Shown here piece after piece: positions 27,286 to 35,178 of a stretch of 44,564 nucleotides of DNA (positions within the stretch are counted from its first letter, which is position 1; every line of letters begins with the position of its first letter). The stretch lies in the NCBI GenBank assembly GCA_012729975.1, contig JAAYBW010000115.1, positions 1 to 44,564 of the forward strand. Direction: 5' to 3'. This stretch comes from Clostridiales bacterium (GTDB taxonomy: Bacteria > Bacillota > Clostridia > Oscillospirales > Oscillospiraceae). Below the pieces are notes generated by a model, which saw only the letters and a list, made by a program, of their open reading frames with translations, did not search any database and was not told the DNA's origin. The position numbers and the translations under genes were made by a program.

Positions 27286-28569
27286 GTGATAACAGCGGAT
27301 CTCAAGGGAGTATATCCGTTCGTTGAAGAAAATGAGATTTTCGGATCCAGATGCGGCGCTGCTGAAAAAGCACACAGGCTCCTGGAGAGCGGCTCCGGTG
27401 AGGGGGGAGAATATACCGGGTGGTTTCGGCTTCCCTCGAGGATCGGCAGCGATGAGCTTTCGGAAATTGAAGACGAGGGGAAGCGCATAGCCTCCGATTC
27501 CGAAGTGCTTCTTGTTATAGGCGTCGGAGGCTCTTACCTCGGTTCAAAAGCGCTGGTTGACATGCTGTATCATGAAAACGGTACGAGCGGAACAAACATT
27601 GTATACGCGGGGAACGGGCTGTCGTCCAGACGTATTGTTCAGCTTAAGGAATATTTGGCCGACAAGGACTTTTCGATTAACATAATATCGAAATCAGGCG
27701 GTACGCTTGAGCCTGCGATCTCTTTAAGGATCTTCTATGATCTGCTGACGGAAAAGTATGGTACAGGCCGCGCGGACGCGCGTATAACGGCAACGACGGA
27801 TGCGCGGCATGGAAACCTGCTGAATATGGCAAAGGAACGGGGCTGGAAACGCTTTGTAATTCCCGCCGATGTCGGAGGGCGCTACGGAGCGCTCACAGCG
27901 GCGGGGCTTTTGCCCTGCGCCGCGGCGGGCGCGGATATACGCGCGATTATTAAGGGCGCGAAGAACGCGTCTGAAGCGTATGCGCTAAAAAGCGCCGATA
28001 ATCCCGTATGGCAGTACGCCGCTTCAAGAAGAGCACTTTACGACAAAGGTTTTACAACGGAGCTTTTGTGCATATGGGAACCGCAGATGCGCTGGTTCGG
28101 CGAGTGGTGGAAACAGCTTTTCGGCGAATCGGAAGGGAAGTGCGGCAGGGGAATCTTCCCGGCATCTCTGGAGATGACAGCCGATCTTCACTCGATGGGA
28201 CAGTATATACAGCAGGGACCGCGAAACATTATGGAAACAATGCTCTCGGTATGCAGCGGTCCGGATGTTATCGTACCTGCCGGGAAGGCCGGTAAGGACG
28301 GGTTTGACTTTTTGGAGGGACAGTTCCTTTGCCAGATAGCGGAGAAAACGCTCCGGGCTGTAACCGATGCGCATGTTTCCGGCGGGGTTCCGGTGATAGG
28401 TATAAAGTCTGACGCGATGAAATTCGAAGGCGCGGGAGAACTGATATATTTCTTTGAGTTAGCCTGCGGTATATCCTCATATATGGACTGCATTAATCCG
28501 TTTAACCAGCCGGGGGTTGAAGAATACAAAAAGAACATGTTCCGTCTGCTGGGAAAGCCCGGATTCTAA
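27286..28569 (+). CDS. pgi: glucose-6-phosphate isomerase
   Basis: Interconverts glucose-6-phosphate and fructose-6-phosphate in glycolysis/gluconeogenesis. The 427-aa length is the short form found in many Firmicutes. Sugar-phosphate-binding SIS-type segments GVGGSYLGSKAL and SKSGGTLEPAISLRIF are clear, as are GGRYGALTAAGLLP and the C-terminal INPFNQPGVEEYKKNMF. The start is GTG at 27286 with an AGGTG site upstream. Monocistronic from a promoter at 27238-27266. Confidence 0.96.
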   Translation: MITADLKGVYPFVEENEIFGSRCGAAEKAHRLLESGSGEGGEYTGWFRLPSRIGSDELSEIEDEGKRIASDSEVLLVIGVGGSYLGSKALVDMLYHENGTSGTNIVYAGNGLSSRRIVQLKEYLADKDFSINIISKSGGTLEPAISLRIFYDLLTEKYGTGRADARITATTDARHGNLLNMAKERGWKRFVIPADVGGRYGALTAAGLLPCAAAGADIRAIIKGAKNASEAYALKSADNPVWQYAASRRALYDKGFTTELLCIWEPQMRWFGEWWKQLFGESEGKCGRGIFPASLEMTADLHSMGQYIQQGPRNIMETMLSVCSGPDVIVPAGKAGKDGFDFLEGQFLCQIAEKTLRAVTDAHVSGGVPVIGIKSDAMKFEGAGELIYFFELACGISSYMDCINPFNQPGVEEYKKNMFRLLGKPGF

Positions 28570-28637
28570 AGACAATGGACCTAACCGGCCGGTATTTTTT
28601 CAGGTTGTTAACAATATCTTAATTGAGTAAAAAGCGG

Positions 28638-28666
28638 TTGAAGTCGGGAGCCTGCGATGATACAAT
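28638..28666 (+). promoter_or_regulatory. SigA-type promoter of the small P-loop protein
   Basis: TTGAAG (28638-28643), 17-nt spacer, TACAAT (28661-28666). Leader of about 60 nt. Confidence 0.55.
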
Positions 28667-28733
28667 AAGAAAAAAATAAGTGCTTAAGCATTAAATAATA
28701 AAATAATGATTGAAATAAAGGAGTGTGGTCAAC

Positions 28734-29156
28734 TTGGTCAAGGTGATGATGGGCGTCAAGGGTACGGGTAAGACCAAAAGACTGGTAGAACTTGTTAAGC
28801 AAGCGGCCGAGGAAGCGCAGGGAGATATTATCTGCATAGAAAAGGACCGTTCGCTGACCTACGAAATCCCATACAGTGCACGCCTTATCTTCGCCAGCGA
28901 TTACAGCATCGGTACATTTGAGTTCTTGAAGGGTCTGATAAGCGGACTGAACGCGGGCAATTACGATATTACGCATGTCTTTATCGACAGTCTTCTGAAA
29001 CTGGTTAACAAAAGTGAATATCAGGACATATCTCAGGTGGAGAGTTTTCTTGATTGGCTCTCCGATTTTTCACAAAGAGAGAATATAAACTTTTTTATTA
29101 CGATAAGTATGGATGTTTCCATGGCCACTCCTGCTATCAGGAAGTATTTTGAGTGA
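28734..29156 (+). CDS. small P-loop ATP-binding protein, unknown function
   Basis: About 140 aa. It begins almost at once with a Walker A motif GVKGTGKTKRL. A THVFIDSL strand in the middle may be the Walker B equivalent, and IDS/ITIS strands complete a P-loop fold. There is no signal or membrane segment. Similar short proteins occur in clostridial genomes without a known job. The open frame starts at GTG 28725, but AAAGGAG (28717-28723) touches it. TTG at 28734 is 10 nt from that site and gives a Walker A seven residues from the N-terminus. Own promoter and terminator, so a free-standing gene. Confidence 0.75.
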   Translation: MVKVMMGVKGTGKTKRLVELVKQAAEEAQGDIICIEKDRSLTYEIPYSARLIFASDYSIGTFEFLKGLISGLNAGNYDITHVFIDSLLKLVNKSEYQDISQVESFLDWLSDFSQRENINFFITISMDVSMATPAIRKYFE

Positions 29157-29229
29157 TATAAACCGGCACGCTGATACGGGCCGGTATAAATGTTTAAGAA
29201 TGCATCAATCAGTCGCTTTGACTGCTGAG

Positions 29230-29266
29230 AATACGAAAAACCCGCTTGAAACGGGTTTTTCGTTAT
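29230..29266 (+). terminator. intrinsic terminator
   Basis: A 12-bp stem with arms containing GAAAAACCCG and CGGGTTTTTC (29233-29244 / 29252-29263) and a 7-nt loop lies between the P-loop gene and the NTPase gene. Confidence 0.8.
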
Positions 29267-29300
29267 ACCGAAGTAAATTCGGCGCGGAGGATATAAATAT

Positions 29301-29801
29301 ATGAAAAATCTCCTGCTGACCGGTGAGCCGGGGGTCGGTAAGAGTACTCTCCTGAGAAAACTTCTGGCGGGTCGGAAAATTTGCGGTTTTATAACGGTAA
29401 AAAAAGAAAGGGAACCGGACGGCTCATTTCCGGTTTTTATAGGCCCGGCGGCGGGCGGGCCGCAGCGTCTGGCTGCCAGAGTGAATACGGGCGGTGGTGA
29501 GCGCTTTTCCGATGTGTTTGATAATTTCGGAACAGAGCTTTTGCGGGATTTACCGAATGACGCGATCGCCGTAATGGATGAGCTTGGCTTTCTTGAGGAC
29601 AGCGCGGAGCGCTTTAAGGAAAGCGTACTCTCTGTTCTGGAGAACGGCCCGCACGTTATCGGCGTTATCAAGCCTCGTTCGACGCGATTTCTTGACTCGG
29701 TGCGCGCCGTACCCGATACGCTGATTGTTCATGTCGATGAAAATAGCAGAAACGAACTATTTTCGGAATTAACAAACTTGCTCAAGGAATGGGATTATTG
29801 A
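29301..29801 (+). CDS. THEP1-type nucleoside-triphosphatase
   Basis: A 166-aa P-loop NTPase of the NTPase_1/THEP1 family. Walker A TGEPGVGKST is at residues 7-16 and Walker B AVMDELGFLE in the middle, followed by the family's HVIGVIKPRS. Relatives hydrolyse NTPs slowly in vitro; the physiological role is unclear. In clostridia such NTPases are found among the accessory genes of selenium/molybdenum hydroxylases. Here it is joined to xdhC by a 1-nt gap, which supports a maturation role. GGAGG lies 10 nt before the ATG. Confidence 0.87.
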   Translation: MKNLLLTGEPGVGKSTLLRKLLAGRKICGFITVKKEREPDGSFPVFIGPAAGGPQRLAARVNTGGGERFSDVFDNFGTELLRDLPNDAIAVMDELGFLEDSAERFKESVLSVLENGPHVIGVIKPRSTRFLDSVRAVPDTLIVHVDENSRNELFSELTNLLKEWDY

Positions 29802-29802
29802 T

Positions 29803-30810
29803 ATGAAGAAACTTCTTTCGGCTGCCGTGGCGGAACTCGATGCGGGTCGGCCATTCATGGCGGTCAGCGTAATCGCAAGCAGTGGAAGTACCCCGCGTGG
29901 AGCGGGCGCTATGATGACGGTTTTTTTAAACGGTGAGATTGCCGGAACGATAGGCGGAGGGGCGGTAGAACACGCCGCGCGGGAGAGAGCCGCGCAGCTG
30001 CTGTTAAATCAAGGTTCCGAACTGCGCGGTTATGTCCTGTCTAAAAATGATGTCGCTGACCTTGGTATGATATGCGGAGGGGACGTTAAGGTTTACTTTC
30101 AGTATGTATACCCCGGTGACTCGAAGCTATCGCAAGTGTTTCGTTACCTTCTTGAGGCTGCGGACAGGGATGAGAGTGTGTGGCTGATCCGGCGATTTAA
30201 TGACGGATTGATGACCGACGCCGGTGTTTATGACAGTTCGGGTCTTCACTTTGCCGACACAATAACCGCTCAGGAGCTCAAGCCGATGCTGCGAAGCAGT
30301 GCTGTTTTAACCGATACCCTTTGCTCCGAGCCTGTAGTGCGCGCGGGGAAGGTGTATGTATTCGGCGGAGGACACGTCGCTCAGGAACTTGTTCCGGCGC
30401 TTGCAAGGGTTAATTTCAGATGCGTGGTTTTTGAGGACAGGGAGCAGTTTTCAAATCCCGCACTTTTCCCGGGGGTTTTTTCAACGATTCTCGGTGACTT
30501 TAAGAACATTCGGGAGAAGGTTGCGATCGGCCGCTCAGACTGTGTCGTGATTATGACAAGAGGACATCAGTCGGATTTTGACGTGCTGGCGCAAACCTTA
30601 CGCACGGACGCGTATTATATCGGCTGTATAGGCAGCAGCGGGAAGATAGCGACTATAAAGCAAAGACTCGCTGCTGAACACGGCTATTCGGAAAATGAAT
30701 TTAACCGGGTGCATATGCCGATCGGCCTTGCGATTAAAGCGGAGACCCCGGCTGAAATCGCGGTCAGCATAGCGGCTCAAATGATACTTTCAAGAGCCGA
30801 AAACGGATAA
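29803..30810 (+). CDS. XdhC/CoxI-family molybdenum hydroxylase maturation protein
   Basis: A 335-aa protein. The N-terminal XdhC/CoxI domain has SSGSTPRGAGAMM, GTIGGGAVEHAA and MICGGDVKVYF. The C-terminal Rossmann domain has YVFGGGHVAQELVPAL and ends with the hallmark MPIGLAIKAETPAEIAVSIAAQM. XdhC proteins bind molybdenum cofactor and drive its sulfuration and insertion into xanthine dehydrogenase-type enzymes. No hydroxylase subunit is in the window. It starts 1 nt after the NTPase stop and has only a weak ribosome site, consistent with translational coupling. Confidence 0.93.
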   Translation: MKKLLSAAVAELDAGRPFMAVSVIASSGSTPRGAGAMMTVFLNGEIAGTIGGGAVEHAARERAAQLLLNQGSELRGYVLSKNDVADLGMICGGDVKVYFQYVYPGDSKLSQVFRYLLEAADRDESVWLIRRFNDGLMTDAGVYDSSGLHFADTITAQELKPMLRSSAVLTDTLCSEPVVRAGKVYVFGGGHVAQELVPALARVNFRCVVFEDREQFSNPALFPGVFSTILGDFKNIREKVAIGRSDCVVIMTRGHQSDFDVLAQTLRTDAYYIGCIGSSGKIATIKQRLAAEHGYSENEFNRVHMPIGLAIKAETPAEIAVSIAAQMILSRAENG

Positions 30811-30826
30811 AACAGATTATTGGTTA

Positions 30827-30855
30827 TTGAAATAGTCCGATAATTGTTCTATATT
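30827..30855 (+). promoter_or_regulatory. SigA-type promoter of the six-TM protein and ogt
   Basis: TTGAAA (30827-30832), 17-nt spacer, TATATT (30850-30855). The predicted start point falls inside the hairpin at 30857-30881. Confidence 0.55.
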
Positions 30856-30856
30856 C

Positions 30857-30890
30857 AAGGCGGCGATATACTCGCCGCCTTAAGTTTTTG
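30857..30890 (+). terminator. intrinsic terminator of the NTPase-xdhC unit
   Basis: A perfect 10-bp stem AAGGCGGCGA (30857-30866) / TCGCCGCCTT (30872-30881) with a 5-nt loop, followed by AAGTTTTTG. It lies at the expected start point of the next transcript. Confidence 0.75.
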
Positions 30891-30909
30891 CGTGAAAGGG
30901 GGAGCAATC

Positions 30910-31545
30910 ATGGTCAGCGGGAAATCCGGGAAGCCCGAAAGGGTGTTTTGGTCTCTGGAACCGAGCGGGTTCGGAGCATCAGCAGCGATGATTTTTTTCG
31001 CATTGTCGGCGATTGGCATCCTGGTTTACAGATGGGGGTTCTGGAAGGGAACCGATACGGCAACGGTATGGACACAGGTAATACTGCCGTGGATATCCGC
31101 AGCGCTTTTTATTATCCTGATTCTTTTGGCCGGCAAAAAGGCCTTGTGGATGACGGTAATTCCCTTTGCGATAGGCTGCGCTTTTTTTATGACAAAGGCC
31201 ATAAGCGATATGAGCACATGGAAAGCGGTTATGTCGGTGGTCGTGTACATACTGGCGCTCGCGCTGTACTTCGGAACATTGTTCGGATATGTGCGAACAA
31301 AGGTTCCTCTGGCAGCGCTGTTCATCCTTGAGTTCTTATATCACCTGCTGCTGGCGGATATAGGAATCGGCAGAATAAAAGGAATATATGTGCACAGAAC
31401 CGATCTTTTCGGATGGAAGGGCTGGGTCTTGGAGACAGTGGTATTGTGCATCATCGTTGGTATGCTTCTTTTAGTGCTTTCAATGAAAAAGCAAATTAAA
31501 AGAACTGCCGCTGTGCCCGATACAATAGGCGGATCCGTACAGTGA
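30910..31545 (+). CDS. six-TM integral membrane protein, unknown function
   Basis: A 211-aa protein with six hydrophobic segments (roughly residues 17-38, 54-76, 80-101, 107-131, 135-151, 172-194) and short loops; both ends are probably cytosolic, with a basic C-terminus (KKQIKR). No family motif is recognised. The frame opens at 30844, but that would translate through a terminator hairpin. GGGGGAG is 6-7 nt before the ATG at 30910. Its stop overlaps the ogt start (GTGA), so the two are coupled. Confidence 0.75.
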   Translation: MVSGKSGKPERVFWSLEPSGFGASAAMIFFALSAIGILVYRWGFWKGTDTATVWTQVILPWISAALFIILILLAGKKALWMTVIPFAIGCAFFMTKAISDMSTWKAVMSVVVYILALALYFGTLFGYVRTKVPLAALFILEFLYHLLLADIGIGRIKGIYVHRTDLFGWKGWVLETVVLCIIVGMLLLVLSMKKQIKRTAAVPDTIGGSVQ

Positions 31546-32015
31546 AAATGCAGCACTATAACTCGCGAGTCGCCTGGGGCGAAACCATTTTTGAAATAAG
31601 CGGCCGCGAAGATAAAATATGCGGTATATATATTGCGGACCGCGGCAGTAACCCTGCGTTCACGGAGTCGGAGATGACAAGGCGCGCGGCGCGGCAGCTT
31701 AAAGAATACTTCCGTAAAGAACGCCGGAGCTTTGATCTGCCGCTCTTTGAGGAGGGGACAGAATTTCAACAGCGGGTTTGGCACGCACTCAGGCAGATAC
31801 CTTGGGGCAGCACATTAACTTACGGTGAGCTCGCCGCATTGATAGGCTGTCCGGGTGCCGCCAGGGCTGTGGGGAGCGCGGCGGGCAAAAATAAGCAGCT
31901 CATCGTGACTCCGTGCCACAGGCTCATCAGCGCCGGCGGACGGCCGGGGGGCTTTTCGGCGGGATTGCCTTTGAAAGAAAAACTGCTTTGTCTTGAGGAA
32001 ATCAGACTGCCGTGA
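31542..32015 (+). CDS. ogt: methylated-DNA-protein-cysteine methyltransferase
   Basis: Suicide repair protein, 157 aa, that removes O6-alkyl groups from guanine. It has the helix-turn-helix segment FQQRVWHALRQIPWGSTLTYGELAALIG, the asparagine-hinge region, and the active site PCHRLISAGG with the acceptor Cys in PCHR; GGFSAGLPLKEKLL closes the fold. The start may be GTG at 31542 (overlapping the preceding stop) or ATG at 31548. No Ada-type N-terminal domain, so no sign of autoregulation. Confidence 0.93.
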   Translation: MKMQHYNSRVAWGETIFEISGREDKICGIYIADRGSNPAFTESEMTRRAARQLKEYFRKERRSFDLPLFEEGTEFQQRVWHALRQIPWGSTLTYGELAALIGCPGAARAVGSAAGKNKQLIVTPCHRLISAGGRPGGFSAGLPLKEKLLCLEEIRLP

Positions 32016-32322
32016 TAGCGGAAAAGGGGACAGGTAAAAAGACTCACGCGGTTTTTACCGTGCGGGATGAATTATGTCGGTTCCGAGACCTTCGGCTGTC
32101 CAGCTTATCCTGACGCGGCGTAGTAAGATCCTCTGAGCTATAATTGAGAAAAAACGTTATTTGTAAAATATCAATCAAAATTATGCGTCGAATTCAGTCG
32201 AAAAGAGGCGCACAGATGTTCTTGTAACGAAGGGTATAGTTTGATAACATATTTCCGCGCTGATGTGAAAGAGTATACATTTACATCAATACTAATGCAG
32301 GAAGGGCGGAAATGCGGTTAAA
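32016..32322. other. 307-nt intergenic stretch between ogt and the DUF6514-like gene
   Basis: No gene is supported here. An A/T-armed hairpin GGTAAAAA (32033-32040) / TTTTTACC (32052-32059) after ogt may act as a weak terminator. A TATAAT is present near 32140 without a matching -35, and I cannot place a convincing promoter for the downstream genes. Base composition is more AT-rich from about 32140 on, as expected for a regulatory leader. Confidence 0.5.
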
Positions 32323-32529
32323 ATGGAGTATCGGACGTTTAAAAGTACTGTATATCTGGAAGGCGCAAGCGTAGAAACCTGGGGCATCGAGGCACTTAAT
32401 GTTATATCGCGTTTGGCTGACATTTCACCTGAACGCGAGCTTGCGGAAAAGCTGTGTATGCAAATGAACACATACATGCTTGAGTCGGTACATATGCCGG
32501 ACATCGTGGAAGATTTTTTAAACAGATAA
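32323..32529 (+). CDS. small DUF6514-like protein
   Basis: A 68-aa protein. A short strand-forming start (YRTFKSTVYLEGASVETWGIE) is followed by ISRLADISPERELAEKL and ends VHMPDIVEDFLNR. The tail pattern (ISDIS..., then ...HL-DVVEDFL) is what I recall of the clostridial DUF6514 family, whose function is unknown; this assignment is from memory and tentative. The ribosome site is weak (GGCGG 13 nt before the ATG). It is 16 nt upstream of the dipeptidase gene on the same strand, so it is probably co-transcribed with it. Confidence 0.6.
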   Translation: MEYRTFKSTVYLEGASVETWGIEALNVISRLADISPERELAEKLCMQMNTYMLESVHMPDIVEDFLNR

Positions 32530-32545
32530 GAGACGGAGAAAGAGT

Positions 32546-33949
32546 ATGAGCACAGACCGGTACAGCGCAATCGGATCATGGGTGGATAGTCATCGCGGCG
32601 ACATTGTTAAAGCAATTTCGCGACTTGTCGCAATAAAGAGCGTTCGAGGCGAACCGCAGGAAGGAATGCCATTCGGTAGCGGACCGAAAAGAGCGCTTGA
32701 CGAGGCGCTTGAAATATGTGCGGCATTGGGTTTTCAAACCGCCGAATACGGCGGAGCCGTAGGAACCGCAGATCTGTGTGAAGGCGAAAGGAAACTGGAT
32801 ATACTTGCTCATCTCGATGTAGTAGACGCGGGTAAAGGATGGGACACAGACCCATTTACAGCGGTTGAAAAGGAAGGATGTCTATACGGACGGGGGACGG
32901 ACGACAACAAGGGAGCACTGATAGCTGCTTTATACGCCATGCTTTGTGTAAAGGAGCTAGGCATACCTCTTAAAAACTCGGTAAGACTGATAATGGGAAC
33001 CGATGAGGAATCGGGATCGGGAGACTTGCCATATTATTTCAGTACGCAGAAATCCGCGCCCAACACATTCACGCCGGATTCGGAGTTTCCCGTATGTAAT
33101 GTGGAAAAGGGAAGGTACACGGCATCACTGACAGCGAAATGGGATAAAAAGGAAGTCTTGCCGCGAGTGACAGCCTTTGAAGGCGGCTATCGGATAAATG
33201 TGGTTCCTGCCGAAGCCTTTGCTCTTGTGGAAGGGCTTGGGGCGGAAGATACGGGAAGCCTTCAGGAAGCGGCCGAACTTTTAGGGGTTTCGCTGGAGGT
33301 AAGAAAATCGGAAAAAGGGATCGAACTGAAAGTTTCGGGAACCGCCGCGCACGCCTCACGTCCGGAAACCGGAACAAACGGAATAACCGCAATGCTTGCC
33401 CTGCTTTCCGGTCTGCCGTTGGCGGATTGTCCGTCTTCCTCGGCGATATGCGCGCTCGGTGAGCTGTTTGCGCACGGAGACTTTAACGGCAAGGCTCTGG
33501 GCATTGATATGAGCGATGATGTTTCGGGCGAAATGACGATTTCTCTGACCCGGCTTAAGCTGGATGATGCCGGAGCCGAAGGCTGCTTCGACGCACGTAT
33601 ACCTGTGTGCGCCACAAAAGAAAACTGCAGCAGTGTTGCCGAGGCAAGACTGGCCGAGAGGGGGTTTGCCGCAGACGGAAAGATGATACCTGCCCATGTG
33701 ACCCCCTGCGACAGTAAGTTCGTTCAGACTCTTCTTCGCTGTTATCAGCGGGTTAGCGGACAAAAGGGAGAGTGCTACAGCATGGGCGGCGGAACATATG
33801 TTCATGACATAGAGGGCGGGGTTGCCTTCGGAGCCACGTTCCCCGACTTCGTGTCTAATCTGCACGGCGCGAATGAGCGTGTGTGTATTGACAATTTACT
33901 TGATGCATGTAAAATATTCGCTCTTGTCATAACAGAGCTTTGTTCGTAA
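32546..33949 (+). CDS. M20 family dipeptidase (PepV-like)
   Basis: Cytosolic zinc dipeptidase, 467 aa. Metal-site segments are LAHLDVV (His and Asp ligands), GRGTDDNKGALIA (bridging Asp), GTDEESGSGD (catalytic Glu pair) and DSEFPV. The lid domain inserted in the middle (about 185-375) and the C-terminal MGGGTYVHDIEGGVAFGATFP match PepV. It splits dipeptides released by other peptidases, which fits with the M3 and M32 enzymes in this window. GGAG lies about 8 nt before the ATG. Terminator downstream. Confidence 0.93.
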   Translation: MSTDRYSAIGSWVDSHRGDIVKAISRLVAIKSVRGEPQEGMPFGSGPKRALDEALEICAALGFQTAEYGGAVGTADLCEGERKLDILAHLDVVDAGKGWDTDPFTAVEKEGCLYGRGTDDNKGALIAALYAMLCVKELGIPLKNSVRLIMGTDEESGSGDLPYYFSTQKSAPNTFTPDSEFPVCNVEKGRYTASLTAKWDKKEVLPRVTAFEGGYRINVVPAEAFALVEGLGAEDTGSLQEAAELLGVSLEVRKSEKGIELKVSGTAAHASRPETGTNGITAMLALLSGLPLADCPSSSAICALGELFAHGDFNGKALGIDMSDDVSGEMTISLTRLKLDDAGAEGCFDARIPVCATKENCSSVAEARLAERGFAADGKMIPAHVTPCDSKFVQTLLRCYQRVSGQKGECYSMGGGTYVHDIEGGVAFGATFPDFVSNLHGANERVCIDNLLDACKIFALVITELCS

Positions 33950-33971
33950 GACCGATACTTAACTGATATGC

Positions 33972-34012
33972 TGATAAAGGCCCGGGATACTCCGATTCCC
34001 GGGCTTTACTTA
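33972..34012 (+). terminator. intrinsic terminator of the dipeptidase gene
   Basis: An 11-bp stem (33977-33987 / 33997-34007, one G-T pair) with GC-rich core CCCGGGA / TCCCGGG, loop of 9 nt, and short T tail. Confidence 0.75.
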
Positions 34013-34158
34013 TGCCTGCAACTTTTTTACCGCCTGTTAACAAAAATGCTTTGATATAAGCTATAATGTTTTCCGTGCTCAAACCGGGCGCAGCCTCGGC
34101 GGGAATCAAGTCAGCCCGCGTGAGGATAATACAGCTTATATAAAGGGGGAATGCTCTG

Positions 34159-35178
34159 ATGATCGAGGTCACCGGCCTGACTAAACATTACGGTTCGCAT
34201 ATCGCGGTTCGGGACTTGAATTTCAGCCTGGAAGGTTATGGATCGTACGGTCTGCTCGGCCCGAACGGTGCCGGTAAATCAACAACAATGAATATTATCA
34301 CAGGCTGCATAGCCGCGACGGAAGGCAATGTGAAAATATTCGGATATGATATTTATGAGGATGCCTGCGATGCTAAGCGGCAGATAGGATATCTGCCCGA
34401 ACAGCCGCCGCTGTACGACGATATGACTCCCTCGGAGTATTTGCGCTTTGTAGGTATGGCAAAGGGGCTCAGGGGAGCGCAGCTGCATGAGCAGATAGGA
34501 ACTGTCGGTGAAGTTACGGGAATTACGGAGGTTCGGGACAGACTCCTTAAGAATTTGTCAAAAGGATACAGGCAGCGTGTCGGAATAGCACAGGCGCTGT
34601 TGGGCGACCCGAAACTTATAATACTCGACGAGCCTACCGTGGGTCTAGATCCGAGACAAATTATTGAGATACGCGAGCTCATACGCAGCCTTGGCAGAGA
34701 TCATATGGTGATACTGAGCAGTCACAATCTTTCGGAGGTTCAGGCTGTCTGCGGGCACATTATGATAATATCCGAAGGCAGGCTGGTAGCCAGCGATACT
34801 GCAGAGAACCTAGAGAAGCTTTTAACGGGTTCGACTTCTTTAAAGCTGACCGCGCGGGCCTCCAGAGAGGAAGCTGCAGAAGTCCTTCAAGGAGCGGGAT
34901 TCGTTGCAGAAACCGAAGAAAGCCGTGACGGCAATGGGAAAATACAAATAACCGTCCAAACATCCGGCGATATTGACGAGGCTGCGGAAAAGCTGTTTTT
35001 CGCTTTCGCTGAAAAAAGGCTGCCGATACTGAGCATCAATCAGGTAACGGCGAGTCTGGAGGACGTTTTCCTCGAACTGACCGACGGACATGACCCGGAT
35101 GATGCCGATTCAGTGCCCGTTGGACCGGAGAACACACACGAAAAGGGGGATGAAAATGGGCTCGATATTCATCCGTGA
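34159..35178 (+). CDS. ABC transporter ATPase, GldA/CcmA-like
   Basis: A 339-aa single-cassette ATPase. Walker A GPNGAGKST begins at residue 34, signature LSKGYRQRVGIAQALL, Walker B LIILDEPTVGLDP, and a switch His in SSHNLSE. A C-terminal extension of about 120 residues follows. First of a four-gene operon (ATPase, permease, GldG-like, DUF4340) of unknown substrate. AAAGGGGG lies before the ATG. A TATAAT element about 90 nt upstream may be its promoter; no good -35 is seen. Confidence 0.9.
   Translation: MIEVTGLTKHYGSHIAVRDLNFSLEGYGSYGLLGPNGAGKSTTMNIITGCIAATEGNVKIFGYDIYEDACDAKRQIGYLPEQPPLYDDMTPSEYLRFVGMAKGLRGAQLHEQIGTVGEVTGITEVRDRLLKNLSKGYRQRVGIAQALLGDPKLIILDEPTVGLDPRQIIEIRELIRSLGRDHMVILSSHNLSEVQAVCGHIMIISEGRLVASDTAENLEKLLTGSTSLKLTARASREEAAEVLQGAGFVAETEESRDGNGKIQITVQTSGDIDEAAEKLFFAFAEKRLPILSINQVTASLEDVFLELTDGHDPDDADSVPVGPENTHEKGDENGLDIHP

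Noticed and set aside
28570-28610. Possible terminator after pgi (ACCGGCCGGT followed by six T)
   Set aside because: The palindrome has no room for a loop beyond a 3-bp stem; the T run alone is not enough to call it.
29033-29671. 212-codon minus-strand frame spanning the P-loop and NTPase genes
   Set aside because: Crosses a terminator and two genes with clear motifs; no ribosome site.
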